Assembly: GCF_000014885.1 (NCBI RefSeq)
Contig: NC_011566.1
Location: 2,461,501 to 2,525,500 of the forward strand
Direction: 5' to 3'
Origin: Shewanella piezotolerans WP3
GTDB lineage: Bacteria > Pseudomonadota > Gammaproteobacteria > Enterobacterales > Shewanellaceae
Length of the DNA: 64,000 bases
Positions 1 through 8,922 of the stretch are shown here, piece by piece; the stretch's first letter is position 1; every line of letters begins with the position of its first letter. The position numbers and the translations under genes are program-made. Under the pieces are notes generated by a model. The model did not search any database and was not told the DNA's origin. It saw nothing but the letters and a program-made list of their open reading frames with translations.

Positions 1-1
1 A

Positions 2-463
2 ATGAATAAAAAAATACTCCTTTCACCTTTAATCGCCTCTTCTCTTTTGCTATCAACACAAGCTAGTGCAGCTGATACTACAGGCACAGCCAACTTTAAT
101 TTGGTTTACCCAATCACAGTTTCTGAATCCGTTCCGCTTGAGCTAGGTGATATCGACATTTCAAGTGATGGTTCATGTGAATTTACTTTTGATGCTACGC
201 AATCGGGTAGTAACTGTTTAGCCACTGGTGCGACTCAGGCTGCAGGTTCTTTTGATATTACGGGTAAAGATGGTGGTGTGACTGTAACACTTTCTGGCGC
301 TGATACGAGTGTAGCGGGTGTGACTTTTACTCCTACGGCTTCAACAGTCAATATTTCGGGCAACGTTGCAACAATGACTGTCGGTGGTAAGGTTGATGTT
401 GTTGCAAGTTCAGCATCGGAAGGTACGCACGCATTGAGTTACACGGTAAATGTTGTTTATTAA
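2..463 (+). CDS. DUF4402-type pilin subunit (major subunit candidate)
   Basis: The 153-residue product has a clear Sec signal peptide (basic MNKKI start, hydrophobic stretch, cleavage likely after QASA near residue 23) and a mature part of about 130 residues rich in Thr, Ser, Gly and Val, as in beta-sandwich pilins. Two Cys residues (near 59 and 71) could form a disulfide. The FNLVYPI and LELGDI motifs match the DUF4402 family, whose members are often encoded with PapD-like chaperones and ushers. It is first in the visible operon, followed by a strong hairpin and then the chaperone, which fits a highly expressed structural subunit exported to the periplasm and polymerised at the outer membrane. 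The start lies at the window edge, so its ribosome-binding site cannot be seen. Family assignment is fairly sure; the pilus role is inferred from context. Confidence 0.8.
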   Translation: MNKKILLSPLIASSLLLSTQASAADTTGTANFNLVYPITVSESVPLELGDIDISSDGSCEFTFDATQSGSNCLATGATQAAGSFDITGKDGGVTVTLSGADTSVAGVTFTPTASTVNISGNVATMTVGGKVDVVASSASEGTHALSYTVNVVY

Positions 464-487
464 GTCTTATTAATTAATACTCTGTTG

Positions 488-521
488 GGAAGAGATAAGA
501 GATTAATCTCTTATCTCTTCC
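488..521. promoter_or_regulatory. Perfect 34-bp palindrome between pilin and chaperone
   Basis: Positions 488-504 are the exact reverse complement of 505-521 (arm GGAAGAGATAAGAGATT). In RNA this would form a very stable hairpin 25 bases after the pilin stop. It has no T tract, so it is not a classical terminator. A partial attenuator or an mRNA-stabilising stem that keeps pilin transcripts more abundant than chaperone and usher is the likely role (inference). Confidence 0.7.
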
Positions 522-651
522 AAATAGTACATAGATACAAATAGAGTAAATATCAGTACAATCGAACACAAATAATCGTTATTTAAGCTCGAAGTAAGCT
601 AAATCAAAAAATAATAATGAGGCAAAGCCTCTTACATTAGCTGGGCGTATT

Positions 652-1434
652 ATGAAAAAATTATATTTAGGCTGCGTTGCAGCATTACTGTCATTTCAAG
701 TTTCAGCCAACCTATTAGTCAATCCAACCCGAGTAGAGCTCGATAACCTCAAAAATCGTAGCGCGGTATTTTCTCTTATCAACCGTAGCGAACAGCCATC
801 ACGGTATAATGTTTATTTTGAAGATAAGCAGATGTTAGACTCTGGTGAGTTTGTCACTCTAGAGAAAGATTCCGCTGACTTTTCATTAGCTAAATACGTT
901 CGTTACTCACCTCGTAGAGTTAATATTGAACCAGAACAAGCGGTTAAGATTCGTTTAGCGGCTAGGTTACCTAAATCAATTAAAACAGGTGAATACCGTA
1001 GTTATATGGTGTTCCACCAGATTCCGCTAGCACCTGTTAAAAGTGAAATCGACGCACAACAATCTGATGTGTTTAGCCTAAGTATTTCTGCATTTTTGAA
1101 AATCTCTGTGCCTGTAATATTAAGAGTCGGAGAATTAGATAGTGAACTGACAATTGCTAATAGTGCCATCGATGCTGGTCGTCATACCGTCCAAGTTACG
1201 CTGCAAAGAAACGGCGAGAGAAGTACTTATGGTGATTTAGAGGTTTTTGATGCCGCAACTAACCAGATAGTTGGCGTATCTAAAAATGTAGCCATTTATA
1301 CTGAACTTACTGAGCGCATCTTTTCAATACCGCTCACTCAGAGTGTTGCCGCAGATGCGAAGTTACAGGTTCGCTACACAGAAAATAACAAGCTTAATAA
1401 GCCAAAGACTGTCACGGTGAATCTAGCGCTATAA
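652..1434 (+). CDS. Periplasmic PapD-like pilus chaperone
   Basis: This 260-residue protein has a signal peptide (MKKLYLGCVAALLSFQVSA) followed by two immunoglobulin-like domains of the PapD type. The N-terminal domain shows the beta-strand pattern of family members (NLLVNPTRVEL, then VFSLINRS) and the later Arg/Lys-rich edge segment YVRYSPRRVNIEP with VKIRLAARLP, the region that in PapD-like proteins supplies the donor strand. Such chaperones bind pilin subunits as they leave the Sec translocon and complete their fold. It follows the pilin after 188 bases and precedes the usher-like gene by 5 bases, so the pair is co-transcribed. The family assignment is well supported; partner specificity for the two DUF4402 proteins is inferred from linkage. 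Confidence 0.82.
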   Translation: MKKLYLGCVAALLSFQVSANLLVNPTRVELDNLKNRSAVFSLINRSEQPSRYNVYFEDKQMLDSGEFVTLEKDSADFSLAKYVRYSPRRVNIEPEQAVKIRLAARLPKSIKTGEYRSYMVFHQIPLAPVKSEIDAQQSDVFSLSISAFLKISVPVILRVGELDSELTIANSAIDAGRHTVQVTLQRNGERSTYGDLEVFDAATNQIVGVSKNVAIYTELTERIFSIPLTQSVAADAKLQVRYTENNKLNKPKTVTVNLAL

Positions 1435-1439
1435 TCTTT

Positions 1440-4421
1440 GTGGAGCAGCTTCTTCATTTATTGCAATTTATTCGCTGGCTGACATTAGCAGCGATTTTGG
1501 CTACAACGCTCACTTATTCGACTCCCTCTAATGTCGGCGAAAAGACCGGCATAGTAAAACGATCCTTAGTTTATTTGCCATTGGCTAATTCACAAATAGA
1601 GGATGAGGCTTTCATTCTACCTAAGGTCGATAAAGAAGCGCTGAGAGAGGTGATAGTAAATAAAGAAAACCCATTAGAAGAGTTGAATCTTGTTAGCGCC
1701 TCATCCGTCATTCCTCGAGTAAACTCTAGTCGTCTAGATAAAGATCTTTACACTGAAGAACACAATATAATTTCCGATCAAACGATTTCAATAAGCACCG
1801 CTAGTCGGTCTTCAAAACTCAAGTTTACTCCTATACCTGCAACTGTCGAGAGTAACGATATCGGGTTACCGGAGGCTAATTCAACGTTAACTGTGCATCC
1901 TATTAAATTGATTGTTGAGGCGGGAGTCGATGAGAAAGTATGTAATAGGAATATCGCAAGGCCATATAGAATACAAGGTGTGAATGAAGAGCTTTTTTTG
2001 ATTAACCAATTATCCTACGCAGATATGTTGCTAAGCGATGAGATGTTTGTCTACCATCAAGAGGGAAAATATTACCTACCGCTGGAATTCTTGTCAGAGC
2101 TTTTACTGCTACCAATACAAGTCGATATCGATAATAAAAGTGCACAAGGTTGGTTTATCGAGCAAAACAGAGAAGTTAATATTAGCCAATTACTCATGCA
2201 GTACTGGGCAAACAACTCTGATTGCGGCAGTGATAGCACAGAATTATTTCACGATGATTGGGACATATATATAGATGTAAAAGTGTTAGCGCAGATGTTC
2301 GGTTTTAACATTACGTTTGACTCTGCGAGACAGATTTTTTCTATTGCAGAGTCAGACAATATCCCTTTGAGTCAATTACTAGCGCGTCAAAAACGTTTTG
2401 AACAATTTAGTAAAGTAAAAGCGCTTGCAGGTTCTGAGGAATTTAAAGAATTCAATTCAGAATATGCACATATAGGAGATTTAGCGATCAATGCAGACTT
2501 GGGAGCAAGGAGTCAGTCACTTATAGGGCAATCTGATACGACTATTGACGGTTATATCCAAGCAAAAATGGATATCTTGAACCACGAAAGCTATTTATCT
2601 TACTCATCATCTTCAGAACTTGGAGAAACGATAACAGGTTATATCCATAAAGAACTTACTGAAAGTTGGGTTAATAGTTATCGTATAGGTAGTATTTCGT
2701 CACACAGTTTAGCATTAGTATCAGACGCTAATACCGGAGTTGGGGCCTATTTTGATGCTGGTGCAACATTTACTAACGACATCAGACATATTGTTGTTGA
2801 AGGTGTAACAGAGCCAGGTTGGGATGTTGAGCTTTATCGAAATAATGGTCTAATAGATGTACAACGAGTACAAGCAGATGGTGTTTACCGCTTTTTTGAG
2901 GTTCCGTATTATATCGGATTAAATCAATATCAACTGAGATTCTATGGTCCGAGTGGGGAGTTAAAAACAGAGTCTTTCAGTAAGTTATTAGATAACTCTG
3001 TGATGGAGCAGGGGAGCATTGGTGTTAGCGCAGGTGCGATGAAACGTGAACAGGATGATCTTAAACAATATTACGCTGATTTCAACTGGGCGATGTTGGA
3101 TAACTTAACCGCGGGCATTTCCCTTATTCAACAACAAGACAGTGACAAACAATGGCAATTCTTGCCTACTTTGTCGGTTAATATCGTGGGTGAATCAGAA
3201 CTACTGCAACTCAATTATGTCCATACTGACGACGGGCATGCCGCTAGTATCGCTATGCAAGGGCGTTTAAAGGATGTTGATTGGCAGGCGCAGTGGCAGA
3301 ATTATAATAACTTTAGCTCTTGGGATAATGTTGATGGACGTATTACTCACGATGCAAATGTTCAACTTAGTGGATTTTTTAAAAGCTCGGGAGTCAATTG
3401 GGGGCTAGGAGGGGATTGGCAAGCTTATCAAAGTGGTGTAGAAAACACACAGGTGAACTTTAATCTTTCAGGGCAACTTTCACTTATTAATTTAAGTAAT
3501 GAACTGCGTTGGTCCTCGTTAATCGAAACCCAAAAGTGGGTCGACAGAATCGCCATTTCAGGTAGATTGGGGAACTGGTCACTGAGAAGTTATGTCGAAC
3601 TTGAGCTTGCACCAGCAATAGAGTTTAAACAATGGGTCACTAATATCAATTCTGCGATTAGTGACGCCGCCAACTATCAGTTGGAATTACGTTATCAGCC
3701 CAATTCTGAAGGTGATTTTAGCAGCCGAAATTCACTTTCTTATTTGTTTGACTATGGCACATTGAGGTTAGCAGTCGACAATTATGCGACAGGTGACTGG
3801 CTAGCACAATTAAGATGGAACAGTTCATTTCTGTGGGAAACGACAGATAATCGCTGGTTGATCGATCGAAACAGCTTTATCAATACTGGCAGTGTTAAAA
3901 TCATCGCGTTTCAAGATGACAATGCTAATGGCTTATTTGATGCCAATGAAGCCCCTCTTTCAGGATTACAGTTTTCAGGTCATAGCAGTCCTAATAACAT
4001 GACAGACAATAATGGTGAACTACTCATTACCCAACTTCACACTAGTCGTGGCCATAAGCTAGCACTTAATGAACGCAGCTTGCCTGACCCATTTTTAGTA
4101 CCCGTTGCGAGTATTATTAAAGTGAATGCCCATCCAGGCTTTATCCAACCCATTGCTTTTCCTGTGATGTTTACCGCCGAAGTTGAAGGTTACGTTTACC
4201 AATTGAGCAATGAAAAGCAACAAGCCGCAAAAGGGGTGAAAGTTAGGCTTAAATCCACGGCCAGCGACAAGGAATATTTTTCTCGTGTTGAGTACGATGG
4301 TGTATTTATTTTCGAACAAGTGACACCTGGGGAGTACGAGCTGTGGGTTAGGGAGCGTCTTATTCAATTAGTTTCACTTAAGCCTGGTGATTTCCAGCAG
4401 TTAGATGAGATAGTGCTTTAG
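1440..4421 (+). CDS. Divergent outer-membrane usher-like protein
   Basis: This 993-residue protein sits directly between the chaperone and a second pilin-like gene and carries an N-terminal hydrophobic segment (about residues 10-27). Residues 160-310 resemble a periplasmic N-domain with two Cys. From about 340 onward alternating polar/aromatic strands indicate a large beta barrel. Around 450-510 the phrase VELYRNNGLIDVQRVQADGV followed by Y-x-F-x-VPYYIGLNQYQL resembles the usher plug. Near the C terminus are two carboxypeptidase-regulatory-like beta domains (about 820-880 and 920-985). The role inferred is secretion and assembly of the DUF4402 fibre. Odd points: GTG start with no visible Shine-Dalgarno, and a roughly 120-residue low-complexity Ser/Glu/Asn-rich stretch after the signal. 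Sequence is far from classic PapC/FimD, so family placement is moderate. Confidence 0.7.
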   Translation: MEQLLHLLQFIRWLTLAAILATTLTYSTPSNVGEKTGIVKRSLVYLPLANSQIEDEAFILPKVDKEALREVIVNKENPLEELNLVSASSVIPRVNSSRLDKDLYTEEHNIISDQTISISTASRSSKLKFTPIPATVESNDIGLPEANSTLTVHPIKLIVEAGVDEKVCNRNIARPYRIQGVNEELFLINQLSYADMLLSDEMFVYHQEGKYYLPLEFLSELLLLPIQVDIDNKSAQGWFIEQNREVNISQLLMQYWANNSDCGSDSTELFHDDWDIYIDVKVLAQMFGFNITFDSARQIFSIAESDNIPLSQLLARQKRFEQFSKVKALAGSEEFKEFNSEYAHIGDLAINADLGARSQSLIGQSDTTIDGYIQAKMDILNHESYLSYSSSSELGETITGYIHKELTESWVNSYRIGSISSHSLALVSDANTGVGAYFDAGATFTNDIRHIVVEGVTEPGWDVELYRNNGLIDVQRVQADGVYRFFEVPYYIGLNQYQLRFYGPSGELKTESFSKLLDNSVMEQGSIGVSAGAMKREQDDLKQYYADFNWAMLDNLTAGISLIQQQDSDKQWQFLPTLSVNIVGESELLQLNYVHTDDGHAASIAMQGRLKDVDWQAQWQNYNNFSSWDNVDGRITHDANVQLSGFFKSSGVNWGLGGDWQAYQSGVENTQVNFNLSGQLSLINLSNELRWSSLIETQKWVDRIAISGRLGNWSLRSYVELELAPAIEFKQWVTNINSAISDAANYQLELRYQPNSEGDFSSRNSLSYLFDYGTLRLAVDNYATGDWLAQLRWNSSFLWETTDNRWLIDRNSFINTGSVKIIAFQDDNANGLFDANEAPLSGLQFSGHSSPNNMTDNNGELLITQLHTSRGHKLALNERSLPDPFLVPVASIIKVNAHPGFIQPIAFPVMFTAEVEGYVYQLSNEKQQAAKGVKVRLKSTASDKEYFSRVEYDGVFIFEQVTPGEYELWVRERLIQLVSLKPGDFQQLDEIVL

Positions 4422-4456
4422 TACGCAATTATGTATTGTGTCGTTCGCGATGAGTA

Positions 4457-4924
4457 GTGACAGCATCTATAATAGTGTCAAACACTTTACTTCAATCAGT
4501 AGCAAGTATGCTTTCAGTTATAGTCTTAGTATCTGTCATTGGACAAGCTCAATTTAACCTTGTTTTACCTGTTAGCATTGCCGAGGTAAGTGAAATTGAG
4601 CTAGGCGATATATACAATACCAAAAACAATATTTGTACCTTAACGACTATTAGCCGTACAGGTAGTGCTTGTGCCACATCTGATTTTTCCCTCGGGGAGA
4701 TTCAGCTGCTAGGAAATGAAGAGCAGTCTGTATTGATAAAGGTGTCTGGTAGCAATAGTAGCCAGGTAGAGTTTACACCCTTATTACCTAATGGTACCCA
4801 ACAGCAGTTATTCTCGCTTGCGACCAATGCCTCGATCTATATAGGTGGTGAGATAAAAGTAATTTCTGATGGTAACCTAGGTATGGACAGTATTAGCTAT
4901 ACAATCGAAGTCAATTATCAGTAA
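4457..4924 (+). CDS. Second DUF4402-type pilin-like subunit (tip or minor subunit candidate)
   Basis: The 155-residue product resembles the first pilin of this locus: QFNLVLPVSIAEVSEIELGDI aligns with NFNLVYPITVSESVPLELGDI, a Cys pair lies near 54 and 67, and both end in a Y-T-V/I-x-V-N-Y type strand. The N terminus is hydrophobic but lacks a basic region; translation may begin at GTG 4457 or at ATG 4508, and neither has a good Shine-Dalgarno. Weak initiation and last position in the operon suggest a low-copy tip or anchoring subunit (inference). It is separated from the usher by 35 bases. Family call is good, start site uncertain. Confidence 0.7.
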   Translation: MTASIIVSNTLLQSVASMLSVIVLVSVIGQAQFNLVLPVSIAEVSEIELGDIYNTKNNICTLTTISRTGSACATSDFSLGEIQLLGNEEQSVLIKVSGSNSSQVEFTPLLPNGTQQQLFSLATNASIYIGGEIKVISDGNLGMDSISYTIEVNYQ

Positions 4925-5541
4925 ATCGCTGTGATTTTTAATGCCTCCTAATGCAATCATTGATAAAACACCTTTCCGTAGTGATTTTGTTTTATGCGAT
5001 AAAAACGACTATTTATATATGTAACATTTACGGTGTTGCTGGATAACAGTTGCTAAAGCTTTGTTGTTGTATCACCGTTGATTGTTACGCAACTGCTACA
5101 TAACACCTTTTGCTGAACGGTCCATTTCTGAACAAATTCTTTACGGCTAGTTCATTTAATATCAAAAAAATAGGAGCTAGCTCTAATAAATGGCTATTTA
5201 TATGGCTCGCTTACTAAAAAAACACCCTTAAAAGCGTGACCTGTGTCACACTTTCTTTATTTTGGTTGGTTGCGTGCATGTTAACTTGTTTGTAGGTTAA
5301 AACGCTGCTTATTGTGTTTGTGTTGGTGATATATGTCGTAACTCTCTAGTTTTAGATTTGCTTTAAACGTTGGTTGATATTTGTAGTTACTTTTTTTATC
5401 ACCTTTATTAACATTGTAAAGTGAATAGTTAACGAGTTGGTGGATTGACGCTTTAAACGTGAAATTGCAGTATCCCTATCAACGTCAGTGATAACAAATG
5501 ACGTGCATATAAAAATAATTAAGTTAGGGAGTACGACATAA
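4925..5541. other. Long intergenic region before the TonB receptor
   Basis: No credible coding frame was found in these 617 bases. The region is AT-rich and contains the CRP-like site at 5235-5250. The long untranslated lead is typical of regulated outer-membrane receptor genes. No Fur box, cobalamin-riboswitch core or clear terminator after the pilus operon was recognised by eye. Confidence 0.5.
5235..5250. promoter_or_regulatory. CRP-like binding site upstream of the TonB receptor
   Basis: The sequence CGTGA-CCTGTG-TCACA matches the CRP consensus TGTGA-N6-TCACA at nine of ten half-site positions. It lies about 290 bases before the receptor start, so a long leader or distal promoter is implied. 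Site recognition is by eye. Confidence 0.5.
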
Positions 5542-8055
5542 ATGAACAGACCATCTAAATTGGCCTCAGCAATAAAGTTCGGATTAATCGCATCCGTCTC
5601 AACATCTGCAATTACAGTTTCAACCGCCGCATACGCAGAAGAGGAAGCTAAAGTAGAACGTATTGCTGTTACCGGCTCCCGCATTCAACGTCAAGATATG
5701 GAAACGGCTTCGCCAGTGACCGTTATTGATGCTGCCACTATTAAAGCAGAAGGTTTCACCTCAGTAGATCAAATGCTACAAGCACAAACATCTATGGCTG
5801 GCGCAGCAGTTGGTTCAAGCACCAACAACGGTTCTGACGGTGTAGCTCAAGTTGACCTACGTGGTATGGGTTCACAACGTACATTGGTACTGCTTAACGG
5901 CCGTCGCATGGTTAACTCTGGTTCTGGCGCAGATAGTGCTGTGGATCTAAACTCTATCCCTGTAGCAATGATTGCTCGCGTTGAAATCCTAAAAGACGGC
6001 GCATCCGCTGTTTATGGTTCAGATGCAATTGCTGGTGTTGTTAACATCATTACTAAGAAAGATTTTGAAGGCTTCCAGATTGACGTTACTGGTGGCATGA
6101 CTGATAAGAGCGACGGTGAAAACGGCGAAATCAGTGCATTATATGGCTTTAATACTGATACTGGTAACTATACTTTCGGTGCCGCATATTCAGAACGCCG
6201 TGGGGTGGTTCAATCAGACCGCGACTGGACTGATCCAGGTGCAAGCTCGTTCATTCCAAATGGCTCTTTGGGCGGAATGGTTAAAGATGACAGCGGCAAC
6301 TGGGTAGATCGTGAAGAAAGCTACGACTACACCCAAGATAGTTTCTATCAAACACCAAGCAAGCGTTATAGCTTGTTCGCCAATATGACTCAAGAGCTAG
6401 GCGATGATTTAGTACTAACAGGTGACATTCTTTACACCAAACGTAAGTCTAACCAGCAGTTAGCTCCTCAACCAGCAAACTTAGATCTCGCTGTTTGTGA
6501 AGCTGGCGTTGTTTCTGACTCATGTATTGAACTTGATGATGACATGATTGCAGCTGGTATTACGCCAGACGATAAAGGCAATGTTAACTACAGAAAACGT
6601 ATGAATGATGTAGGTCCTCGTATCTACAGCCAAGATACAGACACCTTACGTGTGTCTGCAGGTCTTGCCGGTTCAATTGATGTTAACACTGGTATGGATT
6701 GGGATCTTTCATACACATACGGTAAGAACAAAGCTGATACCAAAGTAGAAAACTCAATTAACGCTACTTTAATGACAGAAGCTATCTATGCGGATCAAGA
6801 TCCATGGTTTACTGGTCAACCGATGACTGACCAAGATCTGCTAAACAGCGTTGCTTACACTGAAGAAGCTGACGGCGGTAACGAGCAACATGTTATTTCT
6901 GCAGGTATTAGCGGTGAGCTATTTGACCTTGATGCTGGCGCAGTCGCATTCGCAATGGGCGCAGAGTACCGTTACGAAAGCGGTTACTACAATCCGGACC
7001 CAATTGTTGTTGCTGGTGAAAGTACTGCTGCACAGCAAGATCCAACAGACGGTAACTACAACGTTATTTCTGTATTCCAAGAAGTTAGCGTACCATTTAC
7101 AGATAAATTAACCGGTGAATTCGCGCTACGTTTCGATGACTACTCTACATTCGGTAATGCATCAACTTGGAAGATTGGTCTAACATACGAAGCAACTGAT
7201 GACCTAATGATCCGTACTGTAGCGGCAACAGGTTTCCGTGCACCAAGTGTTAGTGAGCTATACGGCGGAAACTCAGGTTCATACGATTACCTAGATGATC
7301 CATGGGGCAATGAGCAAGATCCACAAATCCTAGTTATCCGTACATCTGATGAAGACCTTCAGCCTGAAGAGTCAGAGTCTTACACTGCTGGTTTAGTTTA
7401 CTCGCCTAGCTATGTTGATGGTATGTCGCTAACGGTTGATTACTGGCGCTTCAAGGTTCAGAACGCAATTGCGCGTATGGACACTCAAAATGGTCTAAAC
7501 AACTGTTATGCGGGTGACCAAGCAGCATGTGAAGCGTTTAATATTGGCCCTGATGGTGACTTATCTAACCTAACAAACTCGCTAACTAACGTTGGTTACC
7601 AAGATACAAGCGGTATCGATTTCAACTTAGCTTATAGCTTTGAAGCGTTAAACTTAGATTGGACCGTAGCTAACGATACAACCTACTTACTCAACTTTGA
7701 GCAAGATGGCGTTGATTACACTAACACTATCGATGGTAACTTCGGTGCATACGCTCAAGTTCGTAACAACTTTAGCATCAAAGCCGGCCAAGACGATTGG
7801 AATGTTATGTACTTCAACCGTTACATCGGTGAGATGGATGACCTAGGTGCTGGCACTAAAGTTGATGCTGTTCTTTACCACAATATTTCTGCTAGCTACT
7901 ACATCAACGATACTTGGATGTTGAGCGCTGGTGTTAAGAACTTGACTGACGAAGAGCCTTCAACCGTTTCTAATGGTAGTGATGGCGGTACAGTTCCTGA
8001 AGTCTATGACACCATTGGTCGTCAGTACTTTGCGGGTGTAACTGTTAAGTTCTAA
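5542..8055 (+). CDS. TonB-dependent outer-membrane receptor
   Basis: This 837-residue protein is an active-transport receptor powered by TonB-ExbB-ExbD. A signal peptide ends near residue 32 (TAAYA). Next comes a TonB-box-like stretch (VERIAVTGSR) and the plug domain (about 45-165) with the typical LRGMGSQRTLVLLNGRRMV and GSDAIAGVVNIITKK segments. The remainder is a 22-strand-type barrel ending in FAGVTVKF with terminal Phe, as required for BAM recognition. Near residues 654-663 a Cys-containing loop (NCYAGDQAAC) is characteristic of the large carbohydrate or peptide receptor subgroup, but the substrate cannot be deduced. The gene stands alone, with its own terminator and an upstream CRP-like site that suggests carbon-source control. 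Confidence 0.9.
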   Translation: MNRPSKLASAIKFGLIASVSTSAITVSTAAYAEEEAKVERIAVTGSRIQRQDMETASPVTVIDAATIKAEGFTSVDQMLQAQTSMAGAAVGSSTNNGSDGVAQVDLRGMGSQRTLVLLNGRRMVNSGSGADSAVDLNSIPVAMIARVEILKDGASAVYGSDAIAGVVNIITKKDFEGFQIDVTGGMTDKSDGENGEISALYGFNTDTGNYTFGAAYSERRGVVQSDRDWTDPGASSFIPNGSLGGMVKDDSGNWVDREESYDYTQDSFYQTPSKRYSLFANMTQELGDDLVLTGDILYTKRKSNQQLAPQPANLDLAVCEAGVVSDSCIELDDDMIAAGITPDDKGNVNYRKRMNDVGPRIYSQDTDTLRVSAGLAGSIDVNTGMDWDLSYTYGKNKADTKVENSINATLMTEAIYADQDPWFTGQPMTDQDLLNSVAYTEEADGGNEQHVISAGISGELFDLDAGAVAFAMGAEYRYESGYYNPDPIVVAGESTAAQQDPTDGNYNVISVFQEVSVPFTDKLTGEFALRFDDYSTFGNASTWKIGLTYEATDDLMIRTVAATGFRAPSVSELYGGNSGSYDYLDDPWGNEQDPQILVIRTSDEDLQPEESESYTAGLVYSPSYVDGMSLTVDYWRFKVQNAIARMDTQNGLNNCYAGDQAACEAFNIGPDGDLSNLTNSLTNVGYQDTSGIDFNLAYSFEALNLDWTVANDTTYLLNFEQDGVDYTNTIDGNFGAYAQVRNNFSIKAGQDDWNVMYFNRYIGEMDDLGAGTKVDAVLYHNISASYYINDTWMLSAGVKNLTDEEPSTVSNGSDGGTVPEVYDTIGRQYFAGVTVKF

Positions 8056-8073
8056 TCTTAAAATCTAAAACTG

Positions 8074-8099
8074 AAAAAGCGCCGTAAGGCGCTTTTTTT
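8074..8099 (+). terminator. Rho-independent terminator of the TonB receptor gene
   Basis: A perfect ten-base stem AAAAAGCGCC/GGCGCTTTTT around a GTAA loop is followed by T residues, 18 bases after the stop codon. Confidence 0.9.
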
Positions 8100-8164
8100 A
8101 TATCGTTCATTCTTGTATTTAAATGTGACGATTAAAAGATCTTAAACTTATACCAATCAAGAAT

Positions 8165-8575
8165 TTAGCCCAGCCCTTTTTGTGACGAGCTCATTTGGAT
8201 CAACTCAATTTTGTAGCCATCTGGATCTTCAACGAATGCTATTTCAGTCGAGCCGCCTGCAACAGGACCCGCTGGGCGAATAACCTTACCGCCAGCATTT
8301 GCAATAGCATCACAACGAGCATAAATGTCTTCTTCGCCAATGGCGATATGACCAAAAGCGTTACCCATATCATAGGATTCTGTGCCCCAATTATAAGTAA
8401 GTTCGATCACTGCGCTACCCGTTGATTCTTCGTTATAGCCGACGAATGCGAGCGTATACTTATATTCACTGTTCTCGCTTTTACGGAGTAGTGTCATGCC
8501 CATAACTTCGGTATAAAATGCGATACTTCGCTCCAAATTACCTACTCGCAACATGGTATGTAGTAACTGTGCCAT
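8165..8575 (-). CDS. gloA: Lactoylglutathione lyase (glyoxalase I)
   Basis: The 136-residue enzyme converts the methylglyoxal-glutathione hemithioacetal to S-lactoylglutathione in the cytoplasm. It starts MAQLLHTMLRVGNLERSIAFY, where His6 is the first metal ligand, and continues with GNAFGHIAIG (His ligand) and a metal-binding Glu in ELTYNWG and in YKIELIQ. These four ligands match the Ni-dependent short GloA class, and length equals the E. coli enzyme (135 residues). It is convergent with the TonB receptor and appears monocistronic. High confidence from overall match to the family pattern. Confidence 0.93.
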   Translation of the reverse strand: MAQLLHTMLRVGNLERSIAFYTEVMGMTLLRKSENSEYKYTLAFVGYNEESTGSAVIELTYNWGTESYDMGNAFGHIAIGEEDIYARCDAIANAGGKVIRPAGPVAGGSTEIAFVEDPDGYKIELIQMSSSQKGLG

Positions 8576-8772
8576 TTGAACCTCTCAATTTGTTGGTTTT
8601 TCTCAATGATTTATAGCAGAAGTATATCTAATTTATACGACATGGGAACTATTTGTGCTTGCCTCGCATACTTGCCAGAAAAAGTCTGTACCCAGATCAC
8701 AAAACGCTGAGAATAGCCTGAGAAAGTATAAAGTTTCTTATAGTATTAAGTGACTACATTAAGGAGTTATCG

Positions 8773-8856
8773 ATGCAAACTGAACTAAAAATGTCGCTAG
8801 GTCTTAGCGCTATTATTGCGGTTGTTCTGTCAATTTTCTTTATCTGCATGTTTTAG
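8773..8856 (+). CDS. ynhF: YnhF-family small membrane protein, 27 residues
   Basis: A short frame begins with ATG 8773, preceded by a strong AAGGAG ribosome-binding site seven bases upstream, and stops one base before a perfect terminator stem. The product starts MQTELKMSLG and then has a single hydrophobic helix rich in Ile, Val and Phe ending ICMF. The M-x-T-x-LK-x-SL opening agrees with the small inner-membrane protein YnhF known from E. coli (29 residues, recalled from memory). Its function is unknown. Good start signal, adjacent terminator and family-like sequence make this a real gene despite its size. Confidence 0.75.
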   Translation: MQTELKMSLGLSAIIAVVLSIFFICMF

Positions 8857-8884
8857 AAAAAAAGCCGCGTTAGCGGCTTTTTTA
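8857..8884 (+). terminator. Terminator after the ynhF-like gene
   Basis: The stem AAAAAAAGCCGC/GCGGCTTTTTT with a GTTA loop directly follows the stop codon of the 27-residue gene. Having its own terminator supports independent expression of the small gene. Confidence 0.88.
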
Positions 8885-8922
8885 TTGGGACCCTTGTGTG
8901 CGATGGCGCACAGAAATAGTCC

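Noticed and set aside
4095..4367. 90-codon minus-strand frame within the usher gene
   Set aside because: Antisense shadow of a strongly coding frame.
8147..8163. TATACCAATCAAG as a fourth copy end of the MITE-like family
   Set aside because: Only one end-like match; no opposing end or core nearby.
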